Shown piece by piece: positions 60,001 through 64,000 of a stretch of 64,000 nucleotides of DNA (within the stretch, counting starts at the first letter, position 1; the number at the start of each line of letters is the position of its first letter). Position numbers and translations under genes: made by a program. Origin of the DNA: Morella rubra (Eukaryota > Streptophyta > Magnoliopsida > Fagales > Myricaceae); contig CM025851.1 of the NCBI GenBank assembly GCA_003952965.2, positions 10,649,334-10,713,333 on the forward strand, read 5' to 3'. Under the pieces are notes generated by a model. It saw only the letters and a program-made list of their open reading frames with translations, searched no databases and had not been told where the DNA came from.

Positions 60001-63000
60001 TTGAACAAAGAAAAAGGAGGGAGCAGAATTTACAAAAGAATTTGGATTATGTCAGCACAAATGCGTCTTGAGTGAAAACATAAAAGTCATATTTAAGCAT
60101 GGTGGTAGACGATGATACTCAAGACTGCCGACATGCAATATCGGTGCACTTGTGGTAAATAAAAATTAGAACTGATCTAGAAAGTTGTTTGGCTACTAGA
60201 ATTTACACCCACGCAGTTAAAAAGCATAAAAGATCGATTGTAGCAATACGAAACAAGAAAATTAACCATAGTTTGACCGTTGTTGATGATATAAAAGGGG
60301 GCCACATGACTAGAAAGGACGTTTTGGGGGTATAGGATTCAAACCTTCAGTGAAGCAAAAACTGTAGCAATGCGAGTTGCCATCATAGTCAAGCAAATAT
60401 CAAACTTGCGAGGATTCTCAACATCACCAAAGAGTTCTTCCAACGCCTCATCATGATCAGTGATAAAAGCCTGCATTAGAGGAATATCAGTGGACAAAGC
60501 ATTTTCAACTTCTTTTTTAAATGGCTAGAAGAACAAACTCTGTCAATATGATGGGGATGCTCAACAAAATTATATCCTAAATGCCCTTGTGCATAGAGTG
60601 CTTAGGGTAGCTGGATGCAGGATTGTGAGCAGAACGTTAAGATCTCTCATTGCACTTCATGGAGATTAGTATATGCAACAATAAATGTGAATGATTTAGG
60701 GATAGAGATTTGCTAATTTCGATTTATGTTGTCAAGAGACACCTTTCTCATGGCACAGTGATGCTTATTAGGAACCTGGGCAAAAGAATTAGCATATGCG
60801 GGAAAGTCAGGTCACTCAGACGGTTGGATTATTTTGAACTCAAATGGACTGGGGTATACAAAATATTTTAATTCCTAGGTACAAGAAAAACTAAGAAGCA
60901 GGAGGTCCTGTATCCAATCAAATCAAAATGCTTCTTATTCTTTTAGGAGATAGTTGGAAGGTGATGGTTGTAATTTAGAGGGGGAAAGTGTTTCAGATAA
61001 AGGAATGAAAATCTAGTAATTTACATGCTTTTCATTTTTGTTCTACATAAGCATTTTAAAGCAAGGCCTGGATTCACCATATTACCAACACTTGGTCTAT
61101 ATCAGAACCAGCAGCAACTTAGATTTCAAACTTATGTTAATTATAATAATTATAATCATGATTAAACATTGGTCACCACTAATTAAATACGAGTCTTCTA
61201 GGTTGAAGACCATCTGTCACCATGCATCCAAAACAACAGTTAGCTAGAATGGGCAGCCAAATTGGCTCCCTGAAAAAACTTGCAGTTAGCCTAACAAATC
61301 TATGTTTGATTATTTGCTTAGTTTGTTCATTGAACAAGTGTTACACTATCAACTTCCATTCCTTATTAATCAAAGTGAACTGTGAAGACAATGCAACCAA
61401 AGTTTCCAGAAAATATGGGTAACTAGGAACTCATCGCATGTATAATATTTTCTTAATAGTGGATTCCCGTGTTTCATGGAAGAAATAAGGCTTTCAAGAT
61501 GATGTTCTTTGCAACATTAGTTTAGGTAATCACCCTAAAAATCACGATGATGCTTATTGATCAACATAGCCTCGGAAGAAATGAAACAAGAGATGTTGTC
61601 AACAAGTACCTGAGTGTCTATAGGAAAGTACTCCAAATTCATCTGCATAATACCAAGCATAGAAAAAGATCATGCAAGAGAAATCACCACAAATTGACGA
61701 ACTTACACTTACTGGGAGTCAATAGATAAACCAAAAGAAGATCATGACCTCTCTCAATGCACCTATGCGAGGTAAGACACTTGTATCGCTCTTGATATGA
61801 TTTACAAATTCCTTTGGGACTGATGAACTGAAAAATACAAATGCCCTGGAACCGAAAGAGACCAGGAAAGGAAAAAAGAAAACAGTACTGAGAATAATGC
61901 TGGCTGAAATACTGAAAAGAAATAAGAACTAAGGTTATAAAACAGAATCCATTCCATACTTCTTGTATAAAGGCTCCCTTCCCGACATGTCAGACAGAAA
62001 CATGACAACACTGCATGCTAGCAAAAAGACTCAGTTAGAATCAGATCTATGAGAATTGGGAGGCACATCTCAGTTTTAGAAATCATTGATTGTTAACTAA
62101 TCATTGATTGTTAACTATTTTGCAGTGTCAACATAAATTAAAAAGTATTGCTTAGAAGAAAGAGAAGACTAACAAGTAGGCATATGAGATCCCCAGAAAA
62201 CAAATTATAACAAAAGAAAACTTTGGCGTATGCGATATTATAACACCAGGTTTCATCCGTAGAGTTCCATGTCTCTCCCCGCCCGTTTATTTCCCCCACT
62301 CCACCCACCGCACGATTTAGAGTTGGGTCCCTGTCTAGCCTTACAGAGTTACAGTTAACTTTGTCATCCGAAACTATAGTGAGACAATCAGTTGACAACA
62401 ATCCGAGACATGACATTCCTAAAAACAAAAAAAAAAGCGAAAAAAAAAAAAAAATGCAGAAAAGAGTGAGAAGGAAAAGAAGAAACTAATCTGCAAGCCT
62501 AGGAATCTGCTAAGGTGACAATCCACTTATCCTGGCAGCAATATGAAGCTCCAAAACGTAGAAAATTTATGCTGATCTCCTAAAAATGGGTACTGATTAT
62601 GTCTCATTGTTAAAGGATGTAATATCTGAGGTTTCTATTCCGAACAAGGACACTTTTTCATTCCTATAAATAGAATGATGACAACAATGAGGAAAGCATT
62701 CCAGACTATCTATGTTAAAGGAAGTATATAATATGCATTTTCTCTTGATAAACATGGCAATATCAGGCTCCAAAATATAGAAAATTTGTCGCTGCTATGT
62801 GTGTCTCATTGTTGAAAGATATAATATCTGAGGTTTTTATTATGAACAAGGACCCTTTTTCATGACTATAAATAGAACAGTATACAAATATGAGGAAAGC
62901 ATTCACAGATTACATATATTAAAAGAAGGTATATAATACGCATTTTCTCTAGAAAGAAACTACTGGAAACCAATATGATTGCTAACCAAAAAAGAAAGAT

Positions 63001-63376
63001 AGATTACTTTTCTTTTGAGGGCTGGATGAAATAAATAGCATCCATAGACGGCAAGGGTTGCCTTCTCCTGAAAAGGTCTTCAACCACTGCAGTGAAAGAA
63101 GATCTTTACTGCTTATTAAGTTATCCTTCGGTAACCAGCCTTCAACATCAGTGCAATCTAAACAAGTTGGTGTTTGCTTGAGTACAAGTTAAACAGTGTA
63201 AATGACCAGGACCATGAATTAAAAAGATGTTACGAACCAAATTTAAGCAAAATGCCTTAGAAAAATCACGAGTCAAATGTAATTTAATGCTTACGTGAAA
63301 CTCCTTGGTCTGTGATGTCTGCCATTTTACACGAGTGAGACATGACTTTCACGGTAACTTTATCCATGATGAGTAC
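54013..63376 (-). CDS. KEU: KEULE/SEC1-type SM protein (syntaxin binding), 5' exon outside window
   Basis: SM proteins clasp syntaxins and drive SNARE-mediated fusion; KEULE binds the cytokinesis syntaxin KNOLLE at the cell plate. Minus-strand exons in order are 63295-63376, 63008-63086, 61960-62010, 61749-61845, 61610-61642, 60345-60470, 59236-59427, 59066-59149, 58860-58958, 58702-58778, 57455-57551, 56862-56987, 56680-56775, 55482-55598, 55286-55363, 54773-54969, 54422-54515, 54244-54333 and probably 54013-54069. They join in phase to 623 residues; only the first 44 or so of a 666-residue KEULE are missing. Hallmarks include [80 protein letters not shown] and [17 protein letters not shown], then [13 protein letters not shown] and [17 protein letters not shown]. 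The last exon (18 residues, KLEDF near its end) is weakly similar to KEULE's tail and is the least certain part; reading on from 54244 would stop at 54121. Confidence 0.93.
62536..62957. repeat. Diverged tandem duplication in a KEULE intron
   Basis: Copy one (about 62536-62753) and copy two (about 62754-62957) share blocks in the same order: GCTCCAAAA-TAGAAAATTT, GTCTCATTGTT-AA-GAT, TAATATCTGAGGTTT, CTATAAATAGAA, GAGGAAAGCATTC, GCATTTTCTCT. Small indels and scattered base changes show it is old. Confidence 0.8.
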
Positions 63377-64000
63377 CTGCATAGCCCCAGAATGTGCTAT
63401 CACATCTTTAGTCAATAACGAATTCATTTTAGGGTTTTTATTAGAAAGAAGAAAAGTGCGGTGACCAAAATTTTGGTCACTTCTCACGTGTAAATATTTG
63501 ATAAGGAGAGAAGTGAAGACCATTTACCCAAAGAAAAGAGAGAGAGAAAGGAGTCAAGAGAGAGAGAAACACTGGCTGAAGGGGTGAAGCTAAGAAAGCA
63601 TCCTGGCTTCCTCCATTATTGTCAGTATTGGCCCCGGCAATTGGGATATGGCCCCTCTGGACTTGTACACGTTTTTCACGCCTAACCCTTTTTTATAACT
63701 CTTCGTCGCCCAAAATATATCTCTCCTCATTATAGCTTTTTCTTTCCAGTTAACTGCTCTGTTTCTCATTTACATCTTTTTAACTACGATTTTGGTAAAT
63801 AGCAAGAGATATCTCTGGAGAATTTATATTTCATTAGGACTGATATTGGTACCGTTTGTTTCTTCAATATTTTGGGACATAGAAATTTTCAACAAAATAA
63901 GCACACTCTAAAATTTTTAACTTTTACACATACATACTTCATATTTCACGAACTCCAATAAATCTCAATAAAGTAAAGATTCTCAAAATTTCAGAAATAT
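63377..64000. other. KEULE first intron or upstream region
   Basis: On the minus strand this precedes the first visible KEULE exon. A GA-rich patch lies at about 63535-63570. I could not find the expected N-terminal exon (Ser-rich start of the family), so it should lie to the right of the window. Confidence 0.5.

Overview
The window is nuclear DNA from a eudicot plant, probably woody, although the species cannot be fixed from sequence alone. The evidence is AT-rich spacers, GT-AG introns of roughly 70 bp to over 1 kb, plant-specific families (MAP65, AHL, KEULE, a nucleoplasmin-like FKBP), a plant-type U2 snRNA promoter and plant MITE-like foldbacks. It is ordinary gene space with no operons, phage or CRISPR. 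I rebuilt gene structures by hand from phase-consistent splice sites and protein family conservation.

Layout, left to right. (1) 86-2997, +: the 3' part of a MAP65 microtubule-bundling gene with two lesions. (2) 3-9 kb: spacer with a coding-like scrap and G-boxes. (3) 9066-14147, +: AHL1-like AT-hook DNA-binding protein, five exons, with upstream ORFs. (4) 15971-16543, +: intronless small membrane protein with an acidic tail. (5) 16.5-21.3 kb: repeat-rich spacer. (6) 21330-23328, -: cornichon cargo receptor, head to head with 23805-26385, +: proteasome subunit beta type-1 (beta6). (7) 26998-28614, -: plastid-type DUF1499 protein, head to head with 29117-34894, +: KU80. (8) 36042-36506: MULE-like MITE. 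(9) 36601-41985, -: FKBP43-type nuclear immunophilin, 13 exons and unusually long because of internal repeats. (10) 42745-42940, -: U2 snRNA with its promoter, a foldback MITE at 43256-43646, and tRNA-Lys(CUU) at 44573-44645. (11) 45400-51405, -: TBL2-type WD40 membrane protein with a doubled G-box in its promoter. (12) 53.1-53.9 kb: two unassigned coding-like fragments. (13) 54013-63376, -: KEULE/SEC1 syntaxin-binding protein, whose first exon lies beyond the right edge.

The genes are mostly housekeeping: cytokinesis (MAP65 and KEULE both act at the cell plate), ER export, protein turnover, DNA repair, chromatin and splicing. They share no pathway. I found no convincing previously undescribed system. 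The most useful leads are the two lesions in the MAP65 gene, the exon and peptide repeats that enlarge FKBP43, the two divergent gene pairs with shared TGGGCC-type elements, a very recent 170-bp duplication in a KU80 intron, and a two-exon coding fragment of unknown family next to KEULE.
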